A DNA stretch of 64,000 nucleotides from an uncultured Bacilli bacterium (GCA_934096405.1 CAKOLW010000003.1:1-64000); one strand, 5' to 3'. Shown: positions 42,770 to 52,591, numbered from the stretch's first letter. The notes: generated from the letters alone by a model not told the origin. Numbers and translations: made by a program.

Positions 42770-42956
42770 GAAAGAGATGTTATATATAGAAGTTTATAGA
42801 GAGTTAGTGGTTGGTGTAAACTAATAATGAATATATATGAGTATCACTCTGGATGTGCTTTAAGGATAAGTTAAAGCCGCTTATAAGCGTTAAATGAATT
42901 AAGATAAGCTATATTTAGGATGGTATCGTTAGCTGCTCCTATGTATGGCTTTTTTG
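42770..42956 (+). promoter_or_regulatory. T-box riboswitch, Ile specifier
   Basis: Stem I has the same AGAGAGTTAGTGGTTGGTG element as the aspS leader. The specifier codon is ATC (Ile) at 42843-42845. The T-box core is degenerate (GATGGTATCGTT rather than GGTGGTACCGCG), but the TGGT bulge (42921-42924) still complements an ACCA tRNA end, as expected for tRNA-Ile with discriminator A. Terminator: AAGCTATA (42907-42914) with TATGGCTT (42944-42951) and a T-run. Confidence 0.88.
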
Positions 42957-42975
42957 TTTTATGAAAGGAGTTTTT

Positions 42976-45900
42976 ATGTATAAAGAAATTAAAGAAAGTA
43001 CAAATACTTTAGAAAGTAATTTAGTAAGTAAATGGAAAAATGAAAATTTACTAGAAAAAACTATAAAAAATAGAGAAGGAAAAGAAAACTTTGTGTTTTA
43101 TGATGGACCAATATATGCTAATGCTAAACCAGGATTACACCATGTATTTGCTAAAACGATAAAAGATGCATTTTGTAAATATCAAACAATGCAAGGTAAA
43201 AGAGTATTAAGAAAAATAGGACTTGATACACATGGTCTTCCAATTGAAGTTAATGTTGAAAAGAAATTAGGTTTTAAAACAAAAGCTGATATTGAAGCAT
43301 TTGGTATTGAAAACTTTTGTAAAGAATGTAATAGTGAAACAGCAACAAATATAGATGAAGTTAATAAAATGACTGATATGATGGGACAACTTATTGATAG
43401 TGATAATCCATATATAACATGTACTAATGAATATATTGAAAGTGAATGGTGGCTTATAAAGAATATCTTTGATAAAGGATTGATTTATCATGGTAATAAA
43501 GTTTTACCATATTGCTATAGATGTGGAACTGAATTATCTAAAAACGAAGTAAGTTTAGGTTATCAAGATGATACAGTTAATACAGTAATAATACCATTTA
43601 AACTACAAAATAAAGATGAATATATGTTAGTATGGACAACTACTCCTTGGACACTAATTGATAATGTCGCAGCATGTGTTAATCCTAATTTAACTTATAT
43701 TAAAGTAGAAAGTATGGGATATAAATTTATATTATGTGAAAGTCTAGCTAATAAAGTATTAGGTGATGATTACAAAGTATTAGAAAAATTCAAAGGAACA
43801 GATTTAGTAGGACTTAAGTATGAACAACTTATGCCATTTGCTAAAGTAGAAGGTAAATCATTTGAAGTAGTCGCAGATAACTATGTAACTGATGCTGATG
43901 GTACTGGTATTGTTCATATCGCACCTGCTTATGGTGAAGATGATAGTCGTGTATGTAAAGAAAATGGTATTGGTTTTGTACAAAGTGTTGGAAAAGATGG
44001 ATGTTATACAATCGGACCTTGGATAGGAAGAACAGTAACTGACTCTGAACTTGAAATAGATATAATAAAATACTTAAAAGAAAATGATAAATTATTTAAA
44101 AAGATTAAACTTACACATGAATATCCTCATTGTTGGAGATGTAAAAGTCCTCTTATATACTATTCTAAACCAGCTTGGTATATAGAAACAACTAAATATA
44201 AAGATAAAATACTAGCATCTAACAAAACAGTTAATTGGTATCCTGAATATGTTGGAGAAAAGAGATTTAATAACTGGCTTGAAAATATGATTGACTGGGG
44301 TATATCAAGAAATAGATATTGGGGATGTCCAATGCCTTTATGGGCTTGTGCTTGTGGTCATATAGAATGTATTGGTAGTAGAGAAGAATTACAAAATAAA
44401 ATCATAGAAGATACTAATGTATTTGAAATGGAACTTCATAGACCTTATATTGATTCATTGCATATAAAATGTCCAAAATGTGGTGAAACAATGAACAGAG
44501 TAGCTGATGTAATGGATGTATGGTTTGACTCTGGAGCGATGCCATATGCTCAAATGCACTATCCTTTTGAAAATAAAGAATTATTTGAAAGTCAATTTCC
44601 AGCTGATTTTATCGCAGAAGGTGTAGATCAAACTCGTGGTTGGTTTAATTCACTTATATGTATATCTACTTTAGTAAGTGGAAAAAGTTCATTTAAAAAT
44701 GTAGTAGTAAATGATATGATGTTAGATGCTAAAGGTAAGAAGATGAGTAAAAGTACAGGAAATATAATAAATCCTGAAGAAATAATAACTACATATGGAG
44801 CAGATGCAGTAAGATTCTATATGTTATATGCGAGTCCTGTATGGACACCTTTAAAATTTGATATAGAAGGTGTAAAAGAAGTAAATAGTAAATTCTTTAG
44901 TACATTAAAAAATACATATAATTTCTTTAGTATGTATGCTAATGCTGATAAATTAGAAACGAAAGACTTTATTAATAGTACTAGTTATGAATTAATTGAT
45001 AAATGGATGCTTTCTAAGTTAAATAGACTTGTTAAAGATGTAACTAATGCATATAATGATTATGATTTAAATAGAGTAGTAAAACCACTTGTTAATTTTG
45101 TAAGTGAAGACTTATCTAATTGGTATATAAGAAGAAATAGAAGAAGATTCTGGAAAGGTGAACTTGATGAAAGTAAAAAATCAGTATATAAAGTAACTTA
45201 TGAAGTACTTGTTACATTATCTCAGTTACTAGCACCTATAAGTCCATTCTTATCAGAAACAATATATACTAATTTAACTGGTAATGAAAGCGTTCATTTG
45301 AGTGATTTCCCTAAATGTGATGAATCATTAATTGATGAATCTATTGAAACTAAAATGGATTTAGTAAGAGATTTAATTAGTTTAGGTAGAAATGCAAGAG
45401 AAGAAGCTAATGTTAAAATAAGACAACCATTAAGTAAAGTATATCTTGATAAGAATATTGAAAATATAACCGGAGATTTATCTGACTTAATAAAAGAAGA
45501 ATTAAACGTTAAAGATGTTGAATATATAACTGATAAAAGTAAATATTTATCATATCAAATAAAACCTAATTTTAAAGAAGTAGGTAAGTTATTTGGTAAA
45601 AATATAAGTAAATTTACTGAATTTGTTAGTAATTTAAATGATTCTGATTTAAATAATTTAGATAATATTAAATTTGTATGTGAAGATAATGAATATACAC
45701 TAAATAATGATATGCTTGATATTAGAATAGTTCAAAGAGATGGATATGACGCTAAAAGTGATGGAAATAATTTTGTTATTTTAGATGTAAATATTACAGA
45801 AGAACTTAAAAATGAAGGAATATTAAGAGATATTATTAGACAATGTCAATTATTTAGAAAAGAAGCTGGATTTAATGTTGAAGATAGAATCAATATTAAA

Positions 45901-46059
45901 TTTGAAAGTGATAATACTGAGTTACTTAATATGCTAAATAATAATAAAGATATTATATCTAGTGAATTACTAGCTAAGTTTGATGAAGTTGATTCTTATG
46001 AATTTAGTAAAGATATAGTTGATGATTATACTTTAAATGTTAAAATGAATAGAATATAG
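42976..46059 (+). CDS. ileS: Isoleucyl-tRNA synthetase, type 2 (eukaryotic-like)
   Basis: Charges tRNA-Ile. The 1027-aa class I enzyme has the HIGH-like PGLHHVFAKTIKD, IGLDTHGLPIEVNVEKKLG, the CP1 editing domain, CPKCGETMNRVADVMDVWFD with SGAMPYAQMHYPFE, GKKMSKSTGN, and a long anticodon-binding region. The DTHGLPIE and SGAMPYAQ signatures and the lack of a C-terminal CxxC zinc finger mark the type 2 group, whose members are often naturally resistant to mupirocin. AAAGGAG lies before the ATG at 42976; the in-frame ATG at 42961 overlaps that site. The T-box controls it. Confidence 0.95.
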   Translation: MYKEIKESTNTLESNLVSKWKNENLLEKTIKNREGKENFVFYDGPIYANAKPGLHHVFAKTIKDAFCKYQTMQGKRVLRKIGLDTHGLPIEVNVEKKLGFKTKADIEAFGIENFCKECNSETATNIDEVNKMTDMMGQLIDSDNPYITCTNEYIESEWWLIKNIFDKGLIYHGNKVLPYCYRCGTELSKNEVSLGYQDDTVNTVIIPFKLQNKDEYMLVWTTTPWTLIDNVAACVNPNLTYIKVESMGYKFILCESLANKVLGDDYKVLEKFKGTDLVGLKYEQLMPFAKVEGKSFEVVADNYVTDADGTGIVHIAPAYGEDDSRVCKENGIGFVQSVGKDGCYTIGPWIGRTVTDSELEIDIIKYLKENDKLFKKIKLTHEYPHCWRCKSPLIYYSKPAWYIETTKYKDKILASNKTVNWYPEYVGEKRFNNWLENMIDWGISRNRYWGCPMPLWACACGHIECIGSREELQNKIIEDTNVFEMELHRPYIDSLHIKCPKCGETMNRVADVMDVWFDSGAMPYAQMHYPFENKELFESQFPADFIAEGVDQTRGWFNSLICISTLVSGKSSFKNVVVNDMMLDAKGKKMSKSTGNIINPEEIITTYGADAVRFYMLYASPVWTPLKFDIEGVKEVNSKFFSTLKNTYNFFSMYANADKLETKDFINSTSYELIDKWMLSKLNRLVKDVTNAYNDYDLNRVVKPLVNFVSEDLSNWYIRRNRRRFWKGELDESKKSVYKVTYEVLVTLSQLLAPISPFLSETIYTNLTGNESVHLSDFPKCDESLIDESIETKMDLVRDLISLGRNAREEANVKIRQPLSKVYLDKNIENITGDLSDLIKEELNVKDVEYITDKSKYLSYQIKPNFKEVGKLFGKNISKFTEFVSNLNDSDLNNLDNIKFVCEDNEYTLNNDMLDIRIVQRDGYDAKSDGNNFVILDVNITEELKNEGILRDIIRQCQLFRKEAGFNVEDRINIKFESDNTELLNMLNNNKDIISSELLAKFDEVDSYEFSKDIVDDYTLNVKMNRI

Positions 46060-46086
46060 ATCAAGAGTAATCTTGTTCTTTTTTAT
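46060..46086 (+). terminator. ileS terminator
   Basis: CAAGA (46062-46066), loop GTAA, TCTTG (46071-46075) followed by TTCTTTTTTA. Confidence 0.7.
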
Positions 46087-46160
46087 GTATATTTTTGCTA
46101 TCAAAACATAAAATATATATTAGAATTATATGAAATATAATATATTACACATATATTAAC

Positions 46161-46189
46161 TTGACATTTTATATAAAATATGTTATCAT
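46161..46189 (+). promoter_or_regulatory. Promoter of the relB-yafQ locus
   Basis: TTGACA (46161-46166), 17 bases, TATCAT (46184-46189) with extended -10 TGT. AT-rich imperfect palindromes upstream (about 46108-46160) may be antitoxin operators, but I could not define one. Confidence 0.8.
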
Positions 46190-46213
46190 TTTAAATATGA
46201 AAGAGGTGTTATT

Positions 46214-46501
46214 ATGGAAAGTTTAACAACAGCTATAAGTGTACAAGTAGATAGACAAGACAAAGAATTAGCAACTGGTATTTTAAGCAATTTAGGGTTA
46301 AATATGAGTACATATGTTAATATGGCTATAAAACAATTAATTAATAAAAATGGTGTACCTTTTGAAATAGTAAATCCTAAACCAAGTAAAGAATTATTGG
46401 AGGCTTTAAAAGAGGGTGAAGATATACTAAGTGGAAAAGTAAAAACGAAAGGCTACCATAACATAAAGGAAATGTTTGAGGATATTTTAAATGAAGATTG
46501 A
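46214..46501 (+). CDS. RelB/DinJ-family antitoxin
   Basis: A 95-aa type II antitoxin. The N-terminus (LTTAISVQVDRQDKELATGIL, within SNLGLNMSTYVNMAIKQLI) is the ribbon-helix-helix DNA-binding and dimerisation region of RelB/DinJ. The C-terminal part (PSKELLEALKEGEDI) would wrap the toxin. AGAGGTG precedes the ATG. It overlaps the toxin gene by 11 bases and probably represses the promoter with the toxin as co-repressor. Confidence 0.93.
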   Translation: MESLTTAISVQVDRQDKELATGILSNLGLNMSTYVNMAIKQLINKNGVPFEIVNPKPSKELLEALKEGEDILSGKVKTKGYHNIKEMFEDILNED

Positions 46502-46799
46502 TGTTGGAAATACTTACTATGAAGTTAAAACAACTTCAAGATTTAATAAAGAATTAAAGAAGTTATATAAGCAACACAAAGATATTAACAAGTTAATTGA
46601 AGTTGTGGAGACTTTAGCAAACGGAGAAGAATTATCAGAAAAATACAAAAATCATAAACTAATAAATGATAAAACATTTAAAGAGTGTTATGAGTGTCAT
46701 ATACAACCTGACTGGCTATTAGTTTATAAAGTACAAAATAATGAATTAGTATTATTACTTTTTGCAACTGGTAGTCATAGCGATTTATTTAATAAATAG
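46491..46799 (+). CDS. YafQ-family mRNA interferase toxin
   Basis: A 102-aa RelE-superfamily toxin that cleaves mRNA on the ribosome. It has the YafQ pattern: TTSRFNKELKKLYKQHKDI, NHKLINDKTFKECYECHIQ with PDWLLVYKV, and the end GSHSDLF. The His and Asp residues of the E. coli YafQ active site (in the CHIQPDW and GSHSDLF segments) are present, so it looks intact. It is translated from within the antitoxin gene end. Confidence 0.93.
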   Translation: MKIDVGNTYYEVKTTSRFNKELKKLYKQHKDINKLIEVVETLANGEELSEKYKNHKLINDKTFKECYECHIQPDWLLVYKVQNNELVLLLFATGSHSDLFNK

Positions 46800-46820
46800 G
46801 GAAATATAATCCTATTTTTT
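46794..46820 (+). terminator. relB-yafQ terminator
   Basis: AAATAGG (46794-46800) pairs with CCTATTT (46811-46817), followed by TTTATTTT. Confidence 0.85.
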
Positions 46821-46824
46821 ATTT

Positions 46825-46863
46825 TCAGCCAAATTGTAAAGTAAAACTCAGCCAAATTGTAAA
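46825..46863 (+). repeat. Two 16-bp direct repeats, 23-bp period
   Basis: TCAGCCAAATTGTAAA occurs at 46825-46840 and again at 46848-46863. Repeats of this kind at a fixed period can be transposase binding sites at an IS21-family end, or an operator pair for queA. No transposase gene is present. It sits directly after the toxin-antitoxin terminator. Confidence 0.8.
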
Positions 46864-46870
46864 ATTGATG

Positions 46871-46899
46871 TTTACAAATAGAAAAAATATAAATATACT
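46871..46899 (+). promoter_or_regulatory. queA promoter
   Basis: TTTACA (46871-46876), 17 bases, TATACT (46894-46899). An AATATTTATTTATTTG...AAATAAATGTT dyad follows in the leader. Confidence 0.65.
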
Positions 46900-46957
46900 A
46901 TGTATAAATATTTATTTATTTGTAAATAAATGTTATTATTGATTAGAAGGTGTATTT

Positions 46958-48013
46958 ATGGAAAGAATATATGATTTAGATTATTATGATTATGAATTAG
47001 ATGAGTCTTTAATTGCTCAGACGCCATTAAAAGATAGAGCTAGTTCTAAACTATTGGTGTTAGATAAGAATACTGGTAAATATAAAGATGAAGTATTTTC
47101 TAATATTATTAATTATTTAAAAAGAGGAGATGTATTAGTACTTAATGATACTAAAGTTATACCTGCTAGATTGATTGGTACTAAAGAAAGCACTGGAGCT
47201 GTTATTGAATTGTTATTACTAAAAGACATAGATGGAGATATATGGGAATGTTTATCTAGACCTCAGAAAAGATTACATATAGATGACATTATAACTTTTG
47301 GTAATGGTGAATTAAAAGCTAAAGTAAAAGAAAAAAAGAATGATGGAATAGTTATAGTTGAACTTATTTATGAAGGTATTTTGTATGAAATATTAGATAA
47401 GTTAGGTACTATGCCACTTCCTCCTTATATACATGAAAAATTAGAAGAACAAGATAGATATCAAACTGTTTATGCTAAAAATATAGGTAGTGCTGCTGCA
47501 CCTACTGCTGGATTACATTTTACTAAAGAATTATTAAATAAAATTGAAGATAAGGGCATTATAATTACTTATGTTACTCTACATGTTGGATTAGGTACTT
47601 TTAGACCGGTTTCTACTAATAATGTTTTAGAACATAATATGCATAGTGAATTTTATATGATGAGTAAAGAAACAGCTGATATATTAAATAAAGCTAAAAG
47701 AGAAAATAGAAGAATAGTAGCTGTTGGTACTACAAGTACTAGAACGTTAGAAAGTGTCATGACAAAATATGGTGAATTTAAAGAATGCAGTGAAAAAACT
47801 AATATATTTATTTATCCTGGATATAAATTTAAAGGAATAGATGCTTTAATTACTAATTTTCATTTACCTAAAAGTACTTTGGTAATGCTAGTTTCAGCCC
47901 TAGCGGGTAGAGATAATATATTGAATGCTTATAGACACGCTAATGAAAATAAATATAGATTCTTTTCATTTGGAGATGCTATGTTTATTACTGATGATAT
48001 TGATATGAATTAG
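46958..48013 (+). CDS. queA: tRNA preQ1(34) SAM ribosyltransferase-isomerase
   Basis: QueA transfers the ribose of SAM to preQ1-tRNA to make epoxyqueuosine. The 351-aa protein starts with [18 protein letters not shown] and continues through [89 protein letters not shown] and [16 protein letters not shown]. All family blocks are present. AGAAGGTG precedes the ATG. tgt and other queuosine genes are not in the window. Confidence 0.96.
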   Translation: MERIYDLDYYDYELDESLIAQTPLKDRASSKLLVLDKNTGKYKDEVFSNIINYLKRGDVLVLNDTKVIPARLIGTKESTGAVIELLLLKDIDGDIWECLSRPQKRLHIDDIITFGNGELKAKVKEKKNDGIVIVELIYEGILYEILDKLGTMPLPPYIHEKLEEQDRYQTVYAKNIGSAAAPTAGLHFTKELLNKIEDKGIIITYVTLHVGLGTFRPVSTNNVLEHNMHSEFYMMSKETADILNKAKRENRRIVAVGTTSTRTLESVMTKYGEFKECSEKTNIFIYPGYKFKGIDALITNFHLPKSTLVMLVSALAGRDNILNAYRHANENKYRFFSFGDAMFITDDIDMN

Positions 48014-48038
48014 TCTACACAAATAAGTGTAGATTTTT
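48014..48038 (+). terminator. queA terminator
   Basis: TCTACAC (48014-48020), loop AAATAA, GTGTAGA (48027-48033) and TTTTT, starting at the stop codon. Confidence 0.88.
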
Positions 48039-48048
48039 AAGTTTTAGA

Positions 48049-48077
48049 TTGATTATAATTCAAAAAAATAGTAAAAT
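48049..48077 (+). promoter_or_regulatory. Promoter of the large surface-protein pair
   Basis: TTGATT (48049-48054), 17 bases, TAAAAT (48072-48077). Confidence 0.6.
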
Positions 48078-48101
48078 GATTTTAGAATAGGAATGATAAA
48101 A

Positions 48102-50330
48102 ATGGTTAAAGTAAGAAAGTCTATAATTATATTTGGAATAATATCAATTGGCTTAACTATCTGTTTATTAGGCTCTTTAGATAAAAATGAATCTAATAAT
48201 AAATTAATTGGTATTTTAGAGAATACTACTTCTATAGATAACTATAGTACTGCTTTAACTGTGTTTTATAATTCTTTAGATAAGTCTAATAATGAGGACG
48301 ATAGAAATAAAAATTTATTAGAGACAACTATGTTTAATTGTAATAGTGGTGGATGTACTTCATTAGATAATTTCAAAAATATAGGATTTTTAACTAAATA
48401 TGAATATGATTTAATCGGTGGAGATAATTCATATTTATATAATTATTCTGATTATTATGTAATTAATAATGAAGGTAATATTGAATCATTAAGTGGAGAT
48501 AGTAATAGTGGTATCAGACCAACAGTTTATTTAAATGAAGGAACTAAAGTAACTGGAAGTGGTACAGTTAATGATCCATATAAAATAAGTCACTATAAAG
48601 ATATTAATTTTATTGCTTATACATTTAATGGAAAAGAGACTGATATTAAATATTCAGAATTGATTAAAACTAAAGCAATAAAGGCAATTAATTGTGAAAA
48701 TGGAACTAAGGCAACTTGGGATACAGAAGAGAATGTAATAAAATTTAAAGATACAAAAGTACCTGACTTTTGTACTATAGATTTTACAGATGGAATACAG
48801 ATAACTTTAAATGCAACTAATGGAACAGTAATGACACCAGTAACAAGAGTAGTAGCCAATAAAGGTGAAACTACATATACTGTTACTCCAAATAGTGGTT
48901 ATAAATTAACTGGTTCAAGTATCAGTTGTGATGGAGGAGCTACTATAGAATTAACTAATAAAGGAGTTAAAATATCTAATATAACAAAAAAACAAACATG
49001 TAAAATAACATTGACTAAGAGTGGCCCATTCAAAGAAGGAACATTAGCTGAGAAAATATTATTAGATAATTCAAGATTGGCTTCACGTTCTAATTTCGAA
49101 ACGTTTGGTGCTACTTTAGATTTGCCAAATATCATTTATACTACCAATAATACTGAAGATGGAAGTACGGTTTATTATTATTCAGGCAACAATGCTAACA
49201 ACTGGATTAAGTTTGGCAAAGAAACAACCGAAGGTCGTTGCACTTATGAAAATGAAGAAGTTTTTTATAGTAAAGAAGGAAAATATAATAAAATAACTAC
49301 CGAATCAGAATGTAATTCTAAAACTGTTTGTTTAGAATATGGTAGACCAATATTCTACGATTATAGTTGTAGTGGAACTTATTATAATAATACTTATAAA
49401 AGGGCTACATGGGTAGCATCCAAATCAAATCAAGATACTTATTGGAGAATAATTCGTACAAACGAAGATGGCGGATTAAGATTACTTTATGTCGGTCCTA
49501 ATCCAGAAACAAAAATGGGATATATTGGTCAAGCACAGTATAATAATACAGGCGATACCATACAAAATACTGATTCTATGTATGTAGGATATATGTATGG
49601 GACAATTTCAGATAAACGAACTAATACAAATAGTAGTACAATCAAGGAATATTTAGAAAACTGGTATAAAAATAATTTATTTGCAAAATATGATAAATAT
49701 ATAAGTAAAACAGCAATTTATTGTAATGATAGAAGTTCTACATATGTTTCTGGAAATGGAAGCACTTATTCTTCAAGCACAAGACTTAATATTTTGTCGC
49801 CTTCTTATAGGTGTGGTGATACTGGTTTTGGAACACTTGTTGAAGAATTTCAAGCAATTAACGATAAGTTTAGTGTTAGCAAGGCTTCAGGTGGTAATGG
49901 ACAATTAACTTATCCGATTGCATTAATAACTGCTGATGAAATAGCCTTTGCTGGAGGTAGAAACCAAAAATACGATGAGAATGATGCATCATTAAATTTT
50001 AATAATAAATTATATTATTATGCTAATAGTAATGGAGGAAGTGTGATAGGTGCTAGCAAAAGTTGGTGGACAATGAGTCCAAATCATGATGGCGCAAGTT
50101 ATTCAAGTCCATATCATATTCCAACTTTAAAATTAGTAGGGGGATATCAAATTACACAATATACTGGCACTTATTATGGAGCCTTATATACTGGTTATTC
50201 ATATGGTGTTGGTTTAGTTCGTCCAGTCATTTCCTTAAAATCTTGTGTTAAATTTAAAAATGGAAATGGAACTTCTGGAAATCCATATGAAATTACAATA
50301 GATGATGCTTGTGCTAAAGCAGAAAATTAA
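48102..50330 (+). CDS. Large surface protein with shared hypervariable module (paralogue 6 of 8)
   Basis: A 742-aa protein. The N-terminal membrane/signal segment (VRKSIIIFGIISIGLTICLL) is followed by a region containing a truncated copy of the end of the shared module itself (SGIRPTVYLNEGTKVTGSG, TVNDPYKIS; about residues 137-165). Next comes a domain like divergent InlB B-repeats (TLNATNGTVMTPVTRVVANK, TYTVTPNSGYKL, SCDGG). Then the full module: EKILLDNSRLASRSNF, NNWIKFGKE, a Cys-rich insert of about 70 residues, YWRIIRTNEDGGLRLLYVG, AIYCNDRSS, YPIALITADE, WWTMSP, a long variable stretch, and RPVISLKSC. It ends DDACAKAEN rather than in Cys. The ATG at 48102 is 9 bases after AGGA. Confidence 0.83.
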   Translation: MVKVRKSIIIFGIISIGLTICLLGSLDKNESNNKLIGILENTTSIDNYSTALTVFYNSLDKSNNEDDRNKNLLETTMFNCNSGGCTSLDNFKNIGFLTKYEYDLIGGDNSYLYNYSDYYVINNEGNIESLSGDSNSGIRPTVYLNEGTKVTGSGTVNDPYKISHYKDINFIAYTFNGKETDIKYSELIKTKAIKAINCENGTKATWDTEENVIKFKDTKVPDFCTIDFTDGIQITLNATNGTVMTPVTRVVANKGETTYTVTPNSGYKLTGSSISCDGGATIELTNKGVKISNITKKQTCKITLTKSGPFKEGTLAEKILLDNSRLASRSNFETFGATLDLPNIIYTTNNTEDGSTVYYYSGNNANNWIKFGKETTEGRCTYENEEVFYSKEGKYNKITTESECNSKTVCLEYGRPIFYDYSCSGTYYNNTYKRATWVASKSNQDTYWRIIRTNEDGGLRLLYVGPNPETKMGYIGQAQYNNTGDTIQNTDSMYVGYMYGTISDKRTNTNSSTIKEYLENWYKNNLFAKYDKYISKTAIYCNDRSSTYVSGNGSTYSSSTRLNILSPSYRCGDTGFGTLVEEFQAINDKFSVSKASGGNGQLTYPIALITADEIAFAGGRNQKYDENDASLNFNNKLYYYANSNGGSVIGASKSWWTMSPNHDGASYSSPYHIPTLKLVGGYQITQYTGTYYGALYTGYSYGVGLVRPVISLKSCVKFKNGNGTSGNPYEITIDDACAKAEN

Positions 50331-50353
50331 AAAATAGAATAGGAATGATAAAA

Positions 50354-52534
50354 ATGGTTAAAGTAAGAAAATCTATAATTATATTTGGCTTAATATCAAT
50401 TGGTTTGACTATATGTTTATTAGAGTCTTTAGATAAAAATGAATCTAATAATAAATTAATTGGTATTTTAGAGAATACTACTTCTATAGATAACTATAGT
50501 ACTGCTTTAACTGTGTTTTATAATTCTTTAGATAAGTCTAATAATGAGGACGATAGAAATAAAAATTTATTAGAGACAACTATGTTTAATTGTAATAGTG
50601 GTGGATGTACTTCATTAGATAATTTCAAAAATATAGGATTTTTAACTAAATATGAATATGATTTAATCGGTGGAGATAATTCATATTTATATAATTATTC
50701 TGATTATTATGTAATTAATAATGAAGGTAATATTGAATCATTAAGTGGAGATAGTAATAGTGGTATCAGACCAACAGTTTATTTAAATGAAGGAACTAAA
50801 GTAACTGGAAGTGGTACAGTTAATGATCCATATAAAATAAGTCACTATAAAGATATTAATTTTATTGCTTATACATTTAATGGAAAAGAGACTGATATTA
50901 AATATTCAGAATTGATTAAAACTAAAGCAATAAAGGCAATTAATTGTGAAAATGGAACTAAGGCAACTTGGGATACAGAAGAGAATGTAATAAAATTTAA
51001 AGATACAAAAGTACCTGACTTTTGTACTATAGATTTTACAGATGGAATACAGATAACTTTAAATGCAACTAATGGAACAGTAATGACACCAGTAACAAGA
51101 GTAGTAGCCAATAAAGGTGAAACTACATATACTGTTACCCCTAATAGTGGTTATAAGTTAGCTAATTCAAGTATCAGTTGTGATGGAGGAGCTACTATAG
51201 AATTAACTAGTACTGGAGTTAAAATATCTAATATAACAAAAACACAAATTTGTAAAATAACATTGACTAAGAGTGGTCCATTTAAAGAAGGAACATTAGC
51301 TGAGAGAATACTTTTAAATAATCCAAATGTAGAGACAAGAAGTGATTTTAGTAATACATTTAATGCCGATTCTTTTAATGTAAATAAGGGTTTATTTACT
51401 ATTTATAAGATTTCTAGCACTTCTGGTAATCAAATGACAGAAGATACAGATAATGATGGAATGGGTGAGGATGTATATTATTATGCTGGATATACAGTTA
51501 ATAACTGGGTAAAGTTTGGAACATATCCAACAGATTTATATTATTATAGTTATGTTTTAAATTCACGACTTTATACTGGCTATGTTACTTCTAATTCTTC
51601 TTGTTGCCCTAGTGGTGTTACTTGTACCTGCAGTAAAATGTATTCTAAAGGTGATGATATTTTATGGAGAATAATTCGTACTAATGAAGATGGCGGAGTA
51701 AGATTGTTATATACAGGTTTTAAGAATGGCATAATTAATAACGGAGAACTTATACAAAATAATTATACTTATACTATTCCAGGCTCTAGTGATAAATTTA
51801 ACGATTTGGGTTATATGTATGGAATGGCTACCAGTTACAATGCGGCAACGATCGAGAACGCTAGACTAAATACTAATGATAGTGTTCAAAAAAATAGAAT
51901 TGATACATGGTATCAAAATAATTTATTAAATGATTATGACAAATATATTAGTAAAACAGCTATATATTGTGATGACAGAAGCATTTCAGTAAGCAATTCA
52001 ACTGAATGGTTTGGGACAGCTAAAAGATCTAGTAATAATACGCCTTCTTATTTATGCGGTAGCAATGGTACTGGTGGATTATTTGAAAGTACTCAGGCAA
52101 TAGAAGATAAATTTAGTGTAAGCAAAAGTTCTGGAGGAAATGGACAATTAAAATATCCAATTGGAATGATGACTGTTGATGAAGTTATCTTTGCTGGAGC
52201 ACAATCTGGAAAAACTTCAGTATCTCCCTATTTTTGGTTGTTAAGAGATAAATATAATCAACAAAGTATGAATTCTTTCCAATTATTTAGCTATCGAACT
52301 TTTCAAAAAACTACAACTTATGGAATTTATCGTTATATTATGACTCCTATTGTTAATAATAGTTCTAGTTCAATACTTTATGATGTTTTAAATACAGATG
52401 GTTATACTGGAACTAATGGTTTAAGACCTGTTACTTCATTAAAATCTTGTGTTAAGTGGCTCAAAGGCGACGGTACAGCTAACCACCCTTACGAAGTTAC
52501 AATAGATGCTGCTTGTGCTAACACAGAAAATTAA
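50354..52534 (+). CDS. Large surface protein with shared hypervariable module (paralogue 7 of 8)
   Basis: A 726-aa tandem duplicate of the preceding gene. The first 300 residues are almost the same, with a stretch of about 690 bases (near 50442-51132) that shows no difference from 48190-48880 by eye, while the C-terminal modules are strongly diverged. Module: RILLNNPNVETRSDF, NNWVKFGTY, a Cys-rich insert (SNSSCCPSGVTCTCSKMY), LWRIIRTNEDGGVRLLYTG, AIYCDDRSI, YPIGMMTVDE, then no clear WWxxSP (it has LFSYRTFQ) and RPVTSLKSC. It ends in DAACANTEN. This is the most divergent C-terminus of the family. Same RBS layout as its neighbour. Confidence 0.82.
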   Translation: MVKVRKSIIIFGLISIGLTICLLESLDKNESNNKLIGILENTTSIDNYSTALTVFYNSLDKSNNEDDRNKNLLETTMFNCNSGGCTSLDNFKNIGFLTKYEYDLIGGDNSYLYNYSDYYVINNEGNIESLSGDSNSGIRPTVYLNEGTKVTGSGTVNDPYKISHYKDINFIAYTFNGKETDIKYSELIKTKAIKAINCENGTKATWDTEENVIKFKDTKVPDFCTIDFTDGIQITLNATNGTVMTPVTRVVANKGETTYTVTPNSGYKLANSSISCDGGATIELTSTGVKISNITKTQICKITLTKSGPFKEGTLAERILLNNPNVETRSDFSNTFNADSFNVNKGLFTIYKISSTSGNQMTEDTDNDGMGEDVYYYAGYTVNNWVKFGTYPTDLYYYSYVLNSRLYTGYVTSNSSCCPSGVTCTCSKMYSKGDDILWRIIRTNEDGGVRLLYTGFKNGIINNGELIQNNYTYTIPGSSDKFNDLGYMYGMATSYNAATIENARLNTNDSVQKNRIDTWYQNNLLNDYDKYISKTAIYCDDRSISVSNSTEWFGTAKRSSNNTPSYLCGSNGTGGLFESTQAIEDKFSVSKSSGGNGQLKYPIGMMTVDEVIFAGAQSGKTSVSPYFWLLRDKYNQQSMNSFQLFSYRTFQKTTTYGIYRYIMTPIVNNSSSSILYDVLNTDGYTGTNGLRPVTSLKSCVKWLKGDGTANHPYEVTIDAACANTEN

Positions 52535-52591
52535 AAATAGTTGAAAAATCCATAAAATAATTGTATAATTTCTATAGAATAGAGGGATAAA

